A stretch of 34,368 bases of DNA, taken from contig JAZNBA010000048.1 of the NCBI GenBank assembly GCA_045586785.1, positions 1 to 34,368 of the forward strand, in the 5' to 3' direction. The notes beneath the pieces were generated by a model. It worked only from the letters and a program-made list of their open reading frames with translations, did no database searches and was not told the origin of the DNA. The stretch comes from UMGS1002 sp045586785. GTDB taxonomy: Bacteria > Bacillota > Clostridia > Oscillospirales > CAG-272. Positions 8,858-17,551 of the stretch are shown one piece after another; the first letter of the stretch is position 1; the number at the start of each line of letters is the position of its first letter. The translations under genes were made by a program, and so were the position numbers.

Positions 8858-9877
8858 ATGAACAAGGAATTTTTCGCGGCACTTGACCTGCTGGAAAAGG
8901 AAAAAGGAATTCCCAAGGATTACATGATGCAAAAGATCGAGGCAGCCCTCGTTTCCGCTTATAAGAAAGAGTACGGAAACGAAAGCGTCCGTATCGTTAT
9001 CGATCCCGTAAAGGAAGACGTTCGCGTATATCAGTGCAAGACCGTAGTTGAGGAGGTCACCGACCCCGAGACCGAGATCTCACTTGCTGACGCAAAGGCA
9101 ATAAGCAAGCGCAATACGCTGGGCAAGGTCATTGAGACCGAAGTAAAGACCAAGAACTTCCGCCGCCTCAGCGCCGCTGCCGCAAAGTCGGTCATCATTC
9201 AGGGCATCCGCGAGGGCGAGAGACAGGTAATGAGAGACGCTTACGAGAGCAAGCGCGAAGAGATAATCACCGCGACGGTCAGCAAGGTAGACCCCACCAC
9301 CGGCAACGCATTGCTTGAGACCGGCACCGGTTACGCAACGCTGATAAAGAGCGAGCAGATCCCCGGCGAGGTACTGAACGTTGGCGATAAGATAAAGGTG
9401 TTCATCACCGAGGTAAGCAAGGAAACAAAAGGCCCGCTGGTTACGCTTTCACGTTGCCACGCAGGACTGGTTCGCCGTATGTTCGAGCTTGAGATACCCG
9501 AGATCGCAGACGGTATCGTGCTTGTAAAGGGCGTTGCCCGCGAGGCAGGCTCCCGTACAAAGATCGCCGTTATGTCCCGCGAGCCCGACGTTGATCCCGT
9601 TGGCGCTTGTATCGGTGCGCACGGTATGAGAATTGCCGGCATTGTTGAAGAGCTGCGCGGCGAGAAGATAGATATCGTCAAGTACAGCGAGTCTCCCGAG
9701 GAATACGTGGCGGCATCTCTTGCTCCCGCTACCGTAAACAGCGTTGAGATGACAGCAGAGCGTGCTTGCCGTGTCAACGTTGACGCAGACCAGCTTTCTC
9801 TTGCTATCGGTAAGGAAGGTCAGAACGCGCGTCTTGCCGCACGCCTGACAGGTCTTAAAATAGATATCAAGTCCTGA
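8858..9877 (+). CDS. nusA: Transcription termination/antitermination protein NusA
   Basis: 339 aa. NusA binds RNA polymerase and nascent RNA and modulates pausing, hairpin termination and antitermination. Domains in order: N-terminal RNAP-binding domain (about 1-125), S1 domain (about 135-200), KH1 (VDPVGACIGAHGMRI near the centre) and KH2 with the C-terminal signature LSLAIGKEGQNARLAARLTG. It lacks the acidic AR repeats of proteobacterial NusA, as expected for a Gram-positive. ATG start with AAAGGA at a somewhat long spacing. Followed closely by rnpM. Confidence 0.97.
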   Translation: MNKEFFAALDLLEKEKGIPKDYMMQKIEAALVSAYKKEYGNESVRIVIDPVKEDVRVYQCKTVVEEVTDPETEISLADAKAISKRNTLGKVIETEVKTKNFRRLSAAAAKSVIIQGIREGERQVMRDAYESKREEIITATVSKVDPTTGNALLETGTGYATLIKSEQIPGEVLNVGDKIKVFITEVSKETKGPLVTLSRCHAGLVRRMFELEIPEIADGIVLVKGVAREAGSRTKIAVMSREPDVDPVGACIGAHGMRIAGIVEELRGEKIDIVKYSESPEEYVAASLAPATVNSVEMTAERACRVNVDADQLSLAIGKEGQNARLAARLTGLKIDIKS

Positions 9878-9900
9878 TTTAACATATTCGGAGGTGTACC

Positions 9901-10188
9901 GTGGCACAGCCGCAGAAAACAAGAAAAATACCCGAAAGACAATGCCTCGGCTGTAATCAGCACAAGCCCAAGCGCGAGCTGATGCGCGTGGTGCGCAAGC
10001 CTGACGGTCAGGTTGAGCTTGACTTTGTAGGCAAGGTGTCGGGGCGCGGCGCCTATCTTTGCCGCGACATAAAGTGCTTCCGTAAGGCGAGAAAGTCCCG
10101 CCGTATAGAAGCGAATCTGGGTATCACCATTCCCGAGGAGATATACGACGCTATGGAGCGCGAGATAGAGGAATCCCGCGATGAATAA
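9901..10188 (+). CDS. rnpM: YlxR-family RNase P modulator RnpM
   Basis: 95 aa basic protein of the YlxR (DUF448) family, always found between nusA and infB in Firmicutes. The conserved motifs RQCLGC (residues 14-19) and GRGAYLC are present. In B. subtilis the protein binds the RNase P RNA and tunes its activity, so the same role is likely. GTG start at 9901 with GGAGGTG just upstream. Its last codons overlap the start of the next gene by 8 bases, which implies coupled translation. Confidence 0.93.
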   Translation: MAQPQKTRKIPERQCLGCNQHKPKRELMRVVRKPDGQVELDFVGKVSGRGAYLCRDIKCFRKARKSRRIEANLGITIPEEIYDAMEREIEESRDE

Positions 10189-10525
10189 CGGCGAAATGAA
10201 TTACAGCAAATTGCTGGGCGTGTTGGGGCTTTGCACCCGCGCGGGCGCACTGATATGCGGAACGGATAACGTTTGCGAGGCGATGAGAAAGAGATCGTCC
10301 GTAGGAAGACCGCTGTTAGTTCTTGAGGCTCGCGGCTGCTCGGCAAACACACATAAAAAGATCACAGACAAGTGCACATATTACAAAGTTGATCATACCG
10401 TACTTCCCGTGGATGCCGCGACACTTGCGGCGGCGCTGGGGAAGATCGGTGAGATCGCCGTTGTGGGCATAACGGATGAAAATCTGTGCCGCGCGGTACA
10501 AAAGCAGTTGGACGCCGTACGCTGA
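10181..10525 (+). CDS. ylxQ: L7Ae/L30e-family ribosomal-like protein YlxQ
   Basis: 114 aa member of the L7Ae/L30e/Gadd45 family, which binds kink-turn RNA. The core is clear: LGLCTRAGALICGTDNV, then LLVLEARGCSANTHKKI, then a C-terminal VVGITDENLCRAV. It is the standard gene between ylxR and infB. The first ATG overlaps rnpM. A second in-frame ATG at 10196 (before NYSKLLG) matches the usual start of the family better and could be the real one. Probable ribosome- or RNA-associated protein; the exact target is not settled for the family. Confidence 0.88.
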   Translation: MNNGEMNYSKLLGVLGLCTRAGALICGTDNVCEAMRKRSSVGRPLLVLEARGCSANTHKKITDKCTYYKVDHTVLPVDAATLAAALGKIGEIAVVGITDENLCRAVQKQLDAVR

Positions 10526-10555
10526 ACGGCTTCAGACACAAATAGGAGGGTTTAT

Positions 10556-13500
10556 ATGGCAGCAACACCGCAGTTCAAAGTAAATCAACTTGCAAAGGAT
10601 CTCGGTATCAAGACAAAGGACATTACCGATATTCTTAAAGACAAAGGATTTGAAGCAAAATCTCAAAAAACGCTCGAGGTCGCTGAATTCGACGTTCTTT
10701 TTGAGCACCTTACTTCAGCCAATCAAATAACAAATATAGAGGATTATATCGACGGTATAACATATATACCTTCTGTTGGTGCAGCATCGGAGCAGCAGAC
10801 TCCCAAGGCAGAATCTGCGAAAGCAGAGCCTGTAAAAGCGGAAGTGCCCAAGAAGGAAGCTCCCAAGGCAGAACCCGCGAAAGCAGAGCCTGTAAAAGCG
10901 GAAGCGCCCAAGAAGGAAGCGCCCAAGGCAGAACCCGCAAAGGCAGAACCTGCAAAAGCAGAGCCTGTAAAAGCAGAAGCGTCCAAGAAGGAAGCGCCCA
11001 AGGCAGAACCCGCAAAGGCAGAACCTGCAAAAGCAGAGCCCGTAAAAGCGGAAGCACCCAAGAAGGAAGCTCCCAAGGCCGAGCCCGCAAAAGCCGAGGC
11101 CGCCAAGGTACAGCATTCTGCTCAGCAGCCTGCACAGCAGCCTCGCAACAATGCGGCTCGCAACGATAACCGCGACAACCGTAATGACAATCGTAACGAC
11201 AATCGTAACGACAACCGCAACAATCAGCGTCCCGCACAGCCTCAGCGCAATGACAATCGCGATAACCGCACCGACCGTAACGGAGACCGTAACGGTCAGC
11301 GTCAGGATAAACCCTATTCTAATAACAATGCGGGTCAGCGTCCCGCGTTTGACAGAAATAATGCCGGCGCGCCTCAGCGCAACGACAGAAACTTCGGTAC
11401 ACCCCAGGGTCAGCGTCCTCAGGGTGACCGCAACGACCGTAACGGGGACCGTCCTCAATTTGACCGTAACGACCGTAACGGCGACCGTCCTCAGTTCGAC
11501 CGTAACCGTCAGGGACAGCAGAATAAGGGCAAGGGTCCCGAGCGCGAGCGCGCAAGCCAGCCTCGCGACACCTTCCAGGCTCAGCCTATTGTTCGCGGTC
11601 AGGGTCCCAAGAAAGAGGGAACAGGTCCCCGCGTAGTAGACACCCGCGGCACAACAATTGACCTTTCCAAATACGATGACAAGCTTGACAACATAGTTCC
11701 CGAGTCCATCCGCGATATGCGCGGCGGCAGTGAGCGCGTCAAGAAAAAGAATACAGATCAGCGTCAGAATCAGAAAAATAATAAATTCCAGCCCAAAAAG
11801 CAGACTGTTATCAAGAAACAGCCCGTTAAGGTGTCCATTCCCGACGAAATAAGCGTTTCCGAGCTGGCTTCCCGTCTTAAGGTGACGGCAGGCGAGGTGG
11901 TCAAGCGCCTTATGATGATGGGCATGATGGTGACTGTAAATGAATTTGTAGATTACGACACCGCTTACCTTATCGCCGACGAGCTCGGCGCGGAGGTAAC
12001 AAAGGAAGTCGTTGTTACCATTGAAGAAAAGCTGTTTGACGACGTACAGGACGATGAGTCCGCACTGCAGGAGCGCGCACCCGTCGTTTGCGTTATGGGT
12101 CACGTTGACCACGGTAAGACCTCTCTGCTTGACGCTATCCGTCACACCCACGTTACCTCGGGCGAGGCGGGCGGTATCACACAGCACATCGGTGCTTACC
12201 GCGTAAAGGTCAAGGGCAAGGACATTACCTTCCTTGACACCCCCGGTCACGAAGCGTTTACCGCAATGCGTGCCCGCGGCGCGCAGGCTACAGATATCGC
12301 AATTCTCGTTGTTGCGGCGGATGACGGCATTATGCCCCAGACCGTTGAGGCTATAAACCACGCAAAGGCTGCGGGAATCGATATTATCGTTGCTATCAAC
12401 AAGATGGATAAGCCTACGGCAAATCCCGATCATATACTCCAGGAGCTGACCAAATACGAGCTGGTTCCCGAGGAATGGGGCGGCGACGTTATGTGCGTAC
12501 CCGTTTCCGCGCTGACCGGCATGGGCATCGACGATCTGCTTGAAAACGTATTGCTTGTTGCCGAGGTCAAGGAGCTCAAGGCTAACCCCGCAAGACGCGC
12601 AAAGGGTATCGTCATTGAGGCTAAGCTGGATAAGGGCCGCGGTCCCGTTGCTACCGTGCTGGTTCAGAACGGTACACTTCACAGCGGCGACGTTGTTATC
12701 GCAGGTACAGCCGTTGGCCGTGTCCGTGCTATGACCGACCATAACGGTAAGACGCTCAAGACAGCAGCTCCCTCCGTTCCCGTTGAGATCACGGGCCTTG
12801 CTGAGGTTCCCACCGCAGGTGACGAGTTCAACGCGGTTGAGGACGAAAAGATGGCAAGAGAGCTGGCAGATCAGCGCCGCGACAAGGCAAAAGAGGAAGT
12901 ATTCAAGGCAAATGCCCGCGCAAACCTCAACGACCTGTTCGCGCAGATCTCCGAGGGCGTCAAGGTGCTCAATATTATAGTCAAGGCAGACGTTGGCGGC
13001 TCTGCGGAAGCAGTCAAGGCGTCGCTTGAAAAGATATCCAACGAGGAAGTCAAGGTCAAGGTTATTCACGCGGCGGCAGGCGGTATCACCGAGGGTGACG
13101 TTATGTTTGCGGCGGCTTCCAACGCAATTATCGTCGGCTTTAACGTGCGTCCCGATAAGGGCGCCCTTGACAGTGCCGAGAGACAAAATGTTGATATCCG
13201 CACATACCGCGTAATTTACAGCTGTATCGAGGAGATCACGGCGGCTATGAAGGGTATGCTTGCTCCCAAGTTCAAGGAGACCTTGCTGGGTCACGCCGAG
13301 GTCAGACAGACCATTCACGTTCCCAACGTCGGTACAATCGCAGGCTCTTACATTCAGGACGGTAAGATCACACGCGCATCTCTCATCCGCGTGCTTCGCG
13401 CAGGTGTGGTTGTATTTGAGGATAAGATATCCTCACTGCGCCGCTTCAAGGATGACGTCCGTGAGGTTGCCGCAGGATACGAATGCGGTATCGGTCTTGA

Positions 13501-13567
13501 GAGATTCTCCGACCTTAAGGAAGGCGGCGTTCTCGAAGCCTATATCATGGAAGAGATCGAGCAGTAA
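10556..13567 (+). CDS. infB: Translation initiation factor IF-2
   Basis: 1003 aa GTPase that brings fMet-tRNA to the 30S start complex and promotes 50S joining. One IF2_N domain is at residues 5-55. A long disordered linker follows: KAEPAKAE-type Lys/Glu/Ala/Pro repeats (83-183), then an Asn/Asp/Arg-rich stretch (197-320). A second IF2_N domain lies at about 424-475. The G domain has GHVDHGKT (515-522), DTPGHEAF (561-568) and NKMD, followed by domains II-IV with the C-terminal GYECGIGLERF signature. It is longer than B. subtilis IF-2 because of the linker. ATG start with AGGAGG upstream. Last gene of the operon, with a terminator directly after. Confidence 0.97.
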   Translation: MAATPQFKVNQLAKDLGIKTKDITDILKDKGFEAKSQKTLEVAEFDVLFEHLTSANQITNIEDYIDGITYIPSVGAASEQQTPKAESAKAEPVKAEVPKKEAPKAEPAKAEPVKAEAPKKEAPKAEPAKAEPAKAEPVKAEASKKEAPKAEPAKAEPAKAEPVKAEAPKKEAPKAEPAKAEAAKVQHSAQQPAQQPRNNAARNDNRDNRNDNRNDNRNDNRNNQRPAQPQRNDNRDNRTDRNGDRNGQRQDKPYSNNNAGQRPAFDRNNAGAPQRNDRNFGTPQGQRPQGDRNDRNGDRPQFDRNDRNGDRPQFDRNRQGQQNKGKGPERERASQPRDTFQAQPIVRGQGPKKEGTGPRVVDTRGTTIDLSKYDDKLDNIVPESIRDMRGGSERVKKKNTDQRQNQKNNKFQPKKQTVIKKQPVKVSIPDEISVSELASRLKVTAGEVVKRLMMMGMMVTVNEFVDYDTAYLIADELGAEVTKEVVVTIEEKLFDDVQDDESALQERAPVVCVMGHVDHGKTSLLDAIRHTHVTSGEAGGITQHIGAYRVKVKGKDITFLDTPGHEAFTAMRARGAQATDIAILVVAADDGIMPQTVEAINHAKAAGIDIIVAINKMDKPTANPDHILQELTKYELVPEEWGGDVMCVPVSALTGMGIDDLLENVLLVAEVKELKANPARRAKGIVIEAKLDKGRGPVATVLVQNGTLHSGDVVIAGTAVGRVRAMTDHNGKTLKTAAPSVPVEITGLAEVPTAGDEFNAVEDEKMARELADQRRDKAKEEVFKANARANLNDLFAQISEGVKVLNIIVKADVGGSAEAVKASLEKISNEEVKVKVIHAAAGGITEGDVMFAAASNAIIVGFNVRPDKGALDSAERQNVDIRTYRVIYSCIEEITAAMKGMLAPKFKETLLGHAEVRQTIHVPNVGTIAGSYIQDGKITRASLIRVLRAGVVVFEDKISSLRRFKDDVREVAAGYECGIGLERFSDLKEGGVLEAYIMEEIEQ
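10801..11098 (+). repeat. In-frame tandem repeats in the infB linker
   Basis: Imperfect tandem DNA repeats with periods 60, 60, 75 and 75 bp encode 20-25 aa units of the KAEP/KKEAPKAEP type. The 75-bp units carry one extra 15-bp KAEPA module. All lengths are multiples of three, so copy-number change by slippage would keep the frame. Confidence 0.9.
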
Positions 13568-13578
13568 TTTTATAAATG

Positions 13579-13616
13579 AACATCCCGACGGACGAGAGTC
13601 TGTCGGGATGTTTTGT
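13579..13616 (+). terminator. Rho-independent terminator after infB
   Basis: 14-bp stem (13579-13592 with 13599-13612, one G-T wobble), loop CGAGAG, then a short T run. It starts 12 bases after the infB stop and closes the rimP-infB operon. Confidence 0.88.
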
Positions 13617-13672
13617 GTGTAGCAATGAATTTTTATTTAGCTGATTGTTGCCATTAAATGAATATATTATGA

Positions 13673-13701
13673 TGGACAAATTGAAGCATTTGTGCTATAA
13701 T
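13673..13701 (+). promoter_or_regulatory. Promoter of the AEC transporter operon
   Basis: TGGACA (13673-13678), 17-bp spacer, TATAAT (13696-13701) with extended -10 TG at 13693-13694. The predicted start is near 13708, some 26 nt before the ATG. Confidence 0.82.
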
Positions 13702-13733
13702 ACACTTATACATAATCCTATTTGGAGGAGCAT

Positions 13734-14633
13734 ATGCTCATCGTACTCAAGCAGCTTGCCGTGCTGTACGTTTTTCTGCTTCTGGGCTGGCTGTTCGGTA
13801 AGCTGAAAACGGACTTGCACGAGCACACGGGAATACTGTCCTTTATACTTGTCAACCTGCTTTTGCCAAGCAAGGTCTTTCGCACGTTTTCAAACAATTT
13901 CACCGTTTCGTATATTAAAAATAATTACGTCACCATTATTATTTCGCTGTCTATACTTGTGGCGCTGGCATTTATATCGTGGCTCATCTCAAAGCCGCTG
14001 ACCCAAAACGCCTACGAGCGCAAGGTCTACCGCTACTCGCTGACAATATCCAACTACGCCTATATGGGCTACGTGCTGACCGAGCAGGTGTTCGGTACAG
14101 AGGGGCTGACCGACCTTATTCTGTTCTGCATCCCCTTCGCCATGTATACATACACCTTTGGCTACGCCATGCTGACGGGCAGCGGCGGCTCGCTAAAGCG
14201 CCTGCTGACGCCGCTGACAATGAGTATCGCGCTGGGAATCGTGGTTGGCTTGACACAAATTACGCTTCCCGACGTAATCAACCAGGTGCTCTCAACCTCT
14301 TCCGCCTGCGTAGGTCCCCTCAGCATGGTGCTGACGGGCATCAGTTTGTCTGCCTTCGCGCCGCGGGAGCTGATCACCGACGCAAGGACTTATATCGTCG
14401 TGGCGCTAAGGCTTGTGGGCATTCCCGCGCTGGTATACGGCGCGTGCACACTTTTGCGCCTTGACGGCGTTATCGTGCCCGCCACCATTATGGCAAGCAT
14501 GCCATGCGGACTTAATACCGTCGTCTTTCCAAAGCTTGTGGGCGAGGACTGCAAAACGGGCGCGCGGCTGGCGCTTATCTCGCATCTGTTCTCACTTGTA
14601 ACTCTGCCGCTCTGGCTGTCAATACTTATGTAA
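13734..14633 (+). CDS. AEC-family transporter (auxin efflux carrier/malate permease-like), copy 1
   Basis: 299 aa polytopic membrane protein of the AEC/Mem_trans family, with about ten hydrophobic helices and the conserved ends LPSKVFRTFSNNF and CGLNTVVFPKLVGEDCKTGARL. Characterised bacterial relatives move small carboxylates such as malate by secondary transport; the substrate here cannot be read from sequence. The ATG at 13734 is preferred over an upstream TTG at 13722, because GGAGGAG at 13724-13730 is its ribosome site. Followed 19 bases later by a near-identical paralogue of the same length, so this is a tandem duplication. Likely one operon with 14653-16363. Confidence 0.88.
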   Translation: MLIVLKQLAVLYVFLLLGWLFGKLKTDLHEHTGILSFILVNLLLPSKVFRTFSNNFTVSYIKNNYVTIIISLSILVALAFISWLISKPLTQNAYERKVYRYSLTISNYAYMGYVLTEQVFGTEGLTDLILFCIPFAMYTYTFGYAMLTGSGGSLKRLLTPLTMSIALGIVVGLTQITLPDVINQVLSTSSACVGPLSMVLTGISLSAFAPRELITDARTYIVVALRLVGIPALVYGACTLLRLDGVIVPATIMASMPCGLNTVVFPKLVGEDCKTGARLALISHLFSLVTLPLWLSILM

Positions 14634-14652
14634 TCGCGTAAGAGGTAAAAAT

Positions 14653-15552
14653 ATGATTGTCGTATTTAAACAACTTGTAGTTCTGTACATTTTTCTGTTT
14701 ATCGGTTGGATCTTCGGCAAGCTCAAAAAGGACTTGACGGAGCATACGGGAATACTGTCCTTTATGCTGGTCAACTTGTTTTTGCCAAGCATGGTTTTCG
14801 AAACGTTTTCAACTAATTTCACCGTTTCGTATATCAAAGATAATTATATTGCCGTTATAATTTCGGTGATCACAATTGTGGTGCTGGCGCTTATTGCGTG
14901 GCTTATTGTAAAGCCGCTGACCAAAAATGCCTATGAGCGCAAGGTTTATCAATATTCGTTGGTCATTTCCAATTGCGGCTACGTTGGCTACGTGCTCACC
15001 GAGCAGGTGTTCGGAGCTCGTGGACTTACCGACCTGATACTGTTTTGCATCCCCTTTACGATATACACCTACACCGTGGGTTACGTAATGCTGACCAATC
15101 GGGGCAGCTCGCTTAAGTGTCTGCTGACACCGCTGACAGTGAGTATCGTTCTTGGTATTGTTGTCGGTCTTGCACAGATTCAACTGCCCGACGTAGTAAA
15201 TCAGGTGCTCGACGCTTCCTCCGACTGCGTAGGCCCCCTGAGCATGGTGCTGACGGGTATCAGCCTGTCGGCGTTTTCGCCGCGGGAGCTGGTTACGGAC
15301 GTGAAAACATATATTGTGACGGCACTGCGGCTGGTGGGTATTCCCGCGCTGGTGTTCGGCGTGTGCACGCTTTTGCGGCTTGACAGCGTTATCATGCCCG
15401 CCACCATTATGGCAAGTATGCCCTGCGGACTTAATACCGTTGTTTTCCCCAAGCTGGTAGGTGAAGATTGCAAGATAGGCGCGCGGCTGGCGCTTATCTC
15501 GCACCTGCTGTCCATGGCGACTCTGCCTATCTGGCTGTCAATACTTATGTAA
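14653..15552 (+). CDS. AEC-family transporter, copy 2
   Basis: 299 aa, alignable end to end with the preceding gene without gaps. Most differences are conservative, and the C-terminal third is almost identical. Same family features: N-terminal VLYIFLFIGWIFGKLKKDL, then LFLPSMVFETFS, and the end TMASMPCGLNTVVFPKLVGE-like region. The duplication may change dosage or pair two specificities; AEC proteins are not known to need a partner. ATG start with AGAGGT upstream. The SGNH hydrolase follows 13 bases later. Confidence 0.88.
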   Translation: MIVVFKQLVVLYIFLFIGWIFGKLKKDLTEHTGILSFMLVNLFLPSMVFETFSTNFTVSYIKDNYIAVIISVITIVVLALIAWLIVKPLTKNAYERKVYQYSLVISNCGYVGYVLTEQVFGARGLTDLILFCIPFTIYTYTVGYVMLTNRGSSLKCLLTPLTVSIVLGIVVGLAQIQLPDVVNQVLDASSDCVGPLSMVLTGISLSAFSPRELVTDVKTYIVTALRLVGIPALVFGVCTLLRLDSVIMPATIMASMPCGLNTVVFPKLVGEDCKIGARLALISHLLSMATLPIWLSILM

Positions 15553-15565
15553 AAGGAGAAAAGCA

Positions 15566-16363
15566 ATGTCAAACAACGCACCCTCAAGACTTCATATACT
15601 TATAATCGGAAACAGCTTTTCCGTTGACACCATGCGTTACGTGGCGGATATTGCCCGGGAAATGGGCATTTCTGATGTGAAAATCGGTAATCTTTACGTG
15701 GGTGGCTGCTCGCTGCGTATGCATCTTGAGCGTGCGACGCAAGAAATGCCCGTATATACCTACTATAAAAACGTAGGCGAGGGCTGGACGGACACCCCCG
15801 AGACCACAATAAGTACCGCCATTGCCGACAGCGATTGGGATTATATCGGCATCTGGCCCGGCACCAAGGACGGCAGCCGTCATTCCGAGCCCGCTTCCTA
15901 CGAGCCGCTGCCCGCGCTTATAAAGTACATACGCGAGAGGGCACTGAACCCCGCTCTCAAACTGATGTTCAATATGACCTGGATGGGCGAGCCCGAAAAA
16001 AATCATCCCGAGCTGGCGTCCTTCGGCAACGATCAGTTAAAGCTGCACGCGAAAATTGCCGAGATGATGCAGACCGTCATCATACCCACGGGCGAGTTTT
16101 GCTGCGTGGCTCCCATGGGAACCGCCATTCAGAACGCACGCACGTCTACGCTGGGACCTATCACCCGCGATTATTATCACTTGACAAAAGACGTAGGACG
16201 TTACATAGCGGGACTGACCTTTTTCGGCGCGCTGACGGGTCTTGACATAACAGAGATCAAGTGGGCACCCGAGGGTGTGGACGAAAAGCAATTTGCCATT
16301 GCCATTGAGTCGGCGGCAAACGCAATAAAGACACCCTTTGAGGTGACACAGTCCAAGCTGTAA
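15566..16363 (+). CDS. SGNH-hydrolase-like protein of DUF4886 type
   Basis: 265 aa, no signal peptide, so probably cytoplasmic. The block I motif IIGNSFSVD (13-21, nucleophile Ser17) and the IGNLYVGGCSL segment (40-50) resemble DUF4886 proteins, an SGNH/GDSL-like family in gut bacteria. A DYYHL segment with Asp202 and His205 fits the block V Asp-x-x-His dyad. Chemistry is probably de-esterification of a carbohydrate or small molecule, but no substrate is established. ATG with AAAGGAG upstream. Its position behind two AEC carboxylate-type transporters suggests that an acyl group released by the hydrolase could be a transported compound; that is inference only. Confidence 0.75.
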   Translation: MSNNAPSRLHILIIGNSFSVDTMRYVADIAREMGISDVKIGNLYVGGCSLRMHLERATQEMPVYTYYKNVGEGWTDTPETTISTAIADSDWDYIGIWPGTKDGSRHSEPASYEPLPALIKYIRERALNPALKLMFNMTWMGEPEKNHPELASFGNDQLKLHAKIAEMMQTVIIPTGEFCCVAPMGTAIQNARTSTLGPITRDYYHLTKDVGRYIAGLTFFGALTGLDITEIKWAPEGVDEKQFAIAIESAANAIKTPFEVTQSKL

Positions 16364-16389
16364 AGTGCACGCGCGTTAGATCGGCGGTC

Positions 16390-16480
16390 GCTTTTTGAAG
16401 AAAAGAAGCAAACGCGCAAGCGCGATTTGCGCGAGTTTGCTTTGCAAACATCGCTACGCAAAAACTTTCAAAAAAGTAGT
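16390..16480. repeat. Composite palindromic intergenic element before holA
   Basis: Nested palindromes: GCAAAC..GCGCAA paired with TTGCGC..GTTTGC (16408-16440), and GTTTGC-TTT-GCAAAC (16435-16449). The outer ends CTTTTTGAA (16391-16399) and TTTCAAAAAAG (16467-16477) are inverted relative to each other. The TTTGC/GCAAA stem core is also used in the arrays at 23803 and 32329. Reading frame +3 is open through it by chance, giving a false 35-aa N-terminal extension of holA. Confidence 0.65.
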
Positions 16481-16499
16481 CAAAAAGGAGGTCGGGCAA

Positions 16500-17528
16500 A
16501 TGAAAATACTTACCGAGGCGGAGTTTAACCGTCAGATGACGTGTCCCGCGACGGGATACCTGTTTTTCGGTGACGAGGACTATACCAAGCAGCACGCCCT
16601 GCGCCGTCTGCGCGAGGCGATATGCCCCGACGATATATCCGCGACCTTTAACGATATTCGCTTGACGGCACTGGAGTTTTCGCCGTCAAAGCTGGTGGAT
16701 ATGCTGGAGCCGCTTCCCATGATGGGTGAGCGCAAGATTATTTCTGTGACGGGTCTGAGCTTTGTGTCTCGCCGTCCCGAGGAAATAAACGCGCTGTGCG
16801 ACGCGCTGTCAGCACTCGCCGATTACGATTATAACACGCTGGTCATCTGTGTTCCCGAGGGCAATATTGACGCGGGCAGACTGCCCAAAGCACCGTCGTC
16901 ACTGCTCAAGCGCTTGTCAAATTTCCTGACTCCCGTGCATTTTGAACGAATAACTCCCGCACGGCTGTCGGGCTGGGTGGGTAAGCATTTTGAGCACAAC
17001 GGTGTCGTTGCGCCGCCTCAGCTTTGCTCAAAGGTGGTGGACTATTGCGGCACATCCATGTTTGTGCTGGCAAATGAGATAGACAAGATCAGCTTTTATA
17101 TCAAGGCGGCGGGCAGGGATACACTTTCGGAGGGTGATATTTATACTGTGGCGGTAGCGGATACGTCTTACGACGCCTTTGATTTCGCCAACTCCATAAC
17201 CTCGGGCGACCGCCGCCGCGCGCTGAATATATTGGCTGTTATGAAGCAACGCAAAATAGAGCCGCCTATTATTATGGGCGAGCTTACTACCACGTTTTGC
17301 AATATGCTGTCGGTGCGCCGACTTATGGACGATGGCCTTAATGCCTACTCAATATCCGGCATCACAGGTCTGCACAGCTATCGTGTAAGTATATACATGC
17401 AAGGTGTAGCGAATATAAGCACGGAACAGCTGCAGGGTGTCATTGATATGTGCGTTGAAGCCGATGCCGCCGTCAAGAGCTTCGGCAACGGATATGAGGC
17501 AATAGAGCGTCTTATCTGTGGATTTTAA
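16500..17528 (+). CDS. holA: DNA polymerase III delta subunit HolA
   Basis: 342 aa. Delta opens the beta clamp within the clamp-loader complex. N-terminal nucleotide-binding-fold region with YLFFGDEDYTKQHALRRL (near 18-35) and a central domain ending CVPEG. The C-terminal collar helices include FVLANEIDKISFY, SGDRRRALNIL and PPIIMGELTTTFCNML. Low overall conservation is normal for the family. The ATG at 16500 is chosen because AAAGGAGG lies eight to nine bases upstream. The longer frame from 16395 runs through a palindromic repeat and has no ribosome site. Precedes mnmE by 23 bases. Confidence 0.9.
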   Translation: MKILTEAEFNRQMTCPATGYLFFGDEDYTKQHALRRLREAICPDDISATFNDIRLTALEFSPSKLVDMLEPLPMMGERKIISVTGLSFVSRRPEEINALCDALSALADYDYNTLVICVPEGNIDAGRLPKAPSSLLKRLSNFLTPVHFERITPARLSGWVGKHFEHNGVVAPPQLCSKVVDYCGTSMFVLANEIDKISFYIKAAGRDTLSEGDIYTVAVADTSYDAFDFANSITSGDRRRALNILAVMKQRKIEPPIIMGELTTTFCNMLSVRRLMDDGLNAYSISGITGLHSYRVSIYMQGVANISTEQLQGVIDMCVEADAAVKSFGNGYEAIERLICGF

Positions 17529-17551
17529 ATCTTAATTATCCGAGGAAAAAT

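Noticed and set aside
10715..13318. Very long open frame (867 aa) on the minus strand opposite infB
   Set aside because: It is a shadow of infB codon bias, with no ribosome site and Leu/Cys/Val-rich low-complexity protein. The plus-strand infB frame has complete domains.
16395..16499. N-terminal extension of holA by 35 residues
   Set aside because: It runs through a palindromic repeat and has no ribosome site. AAAGGAGG directly precedes the ATG at 16500.
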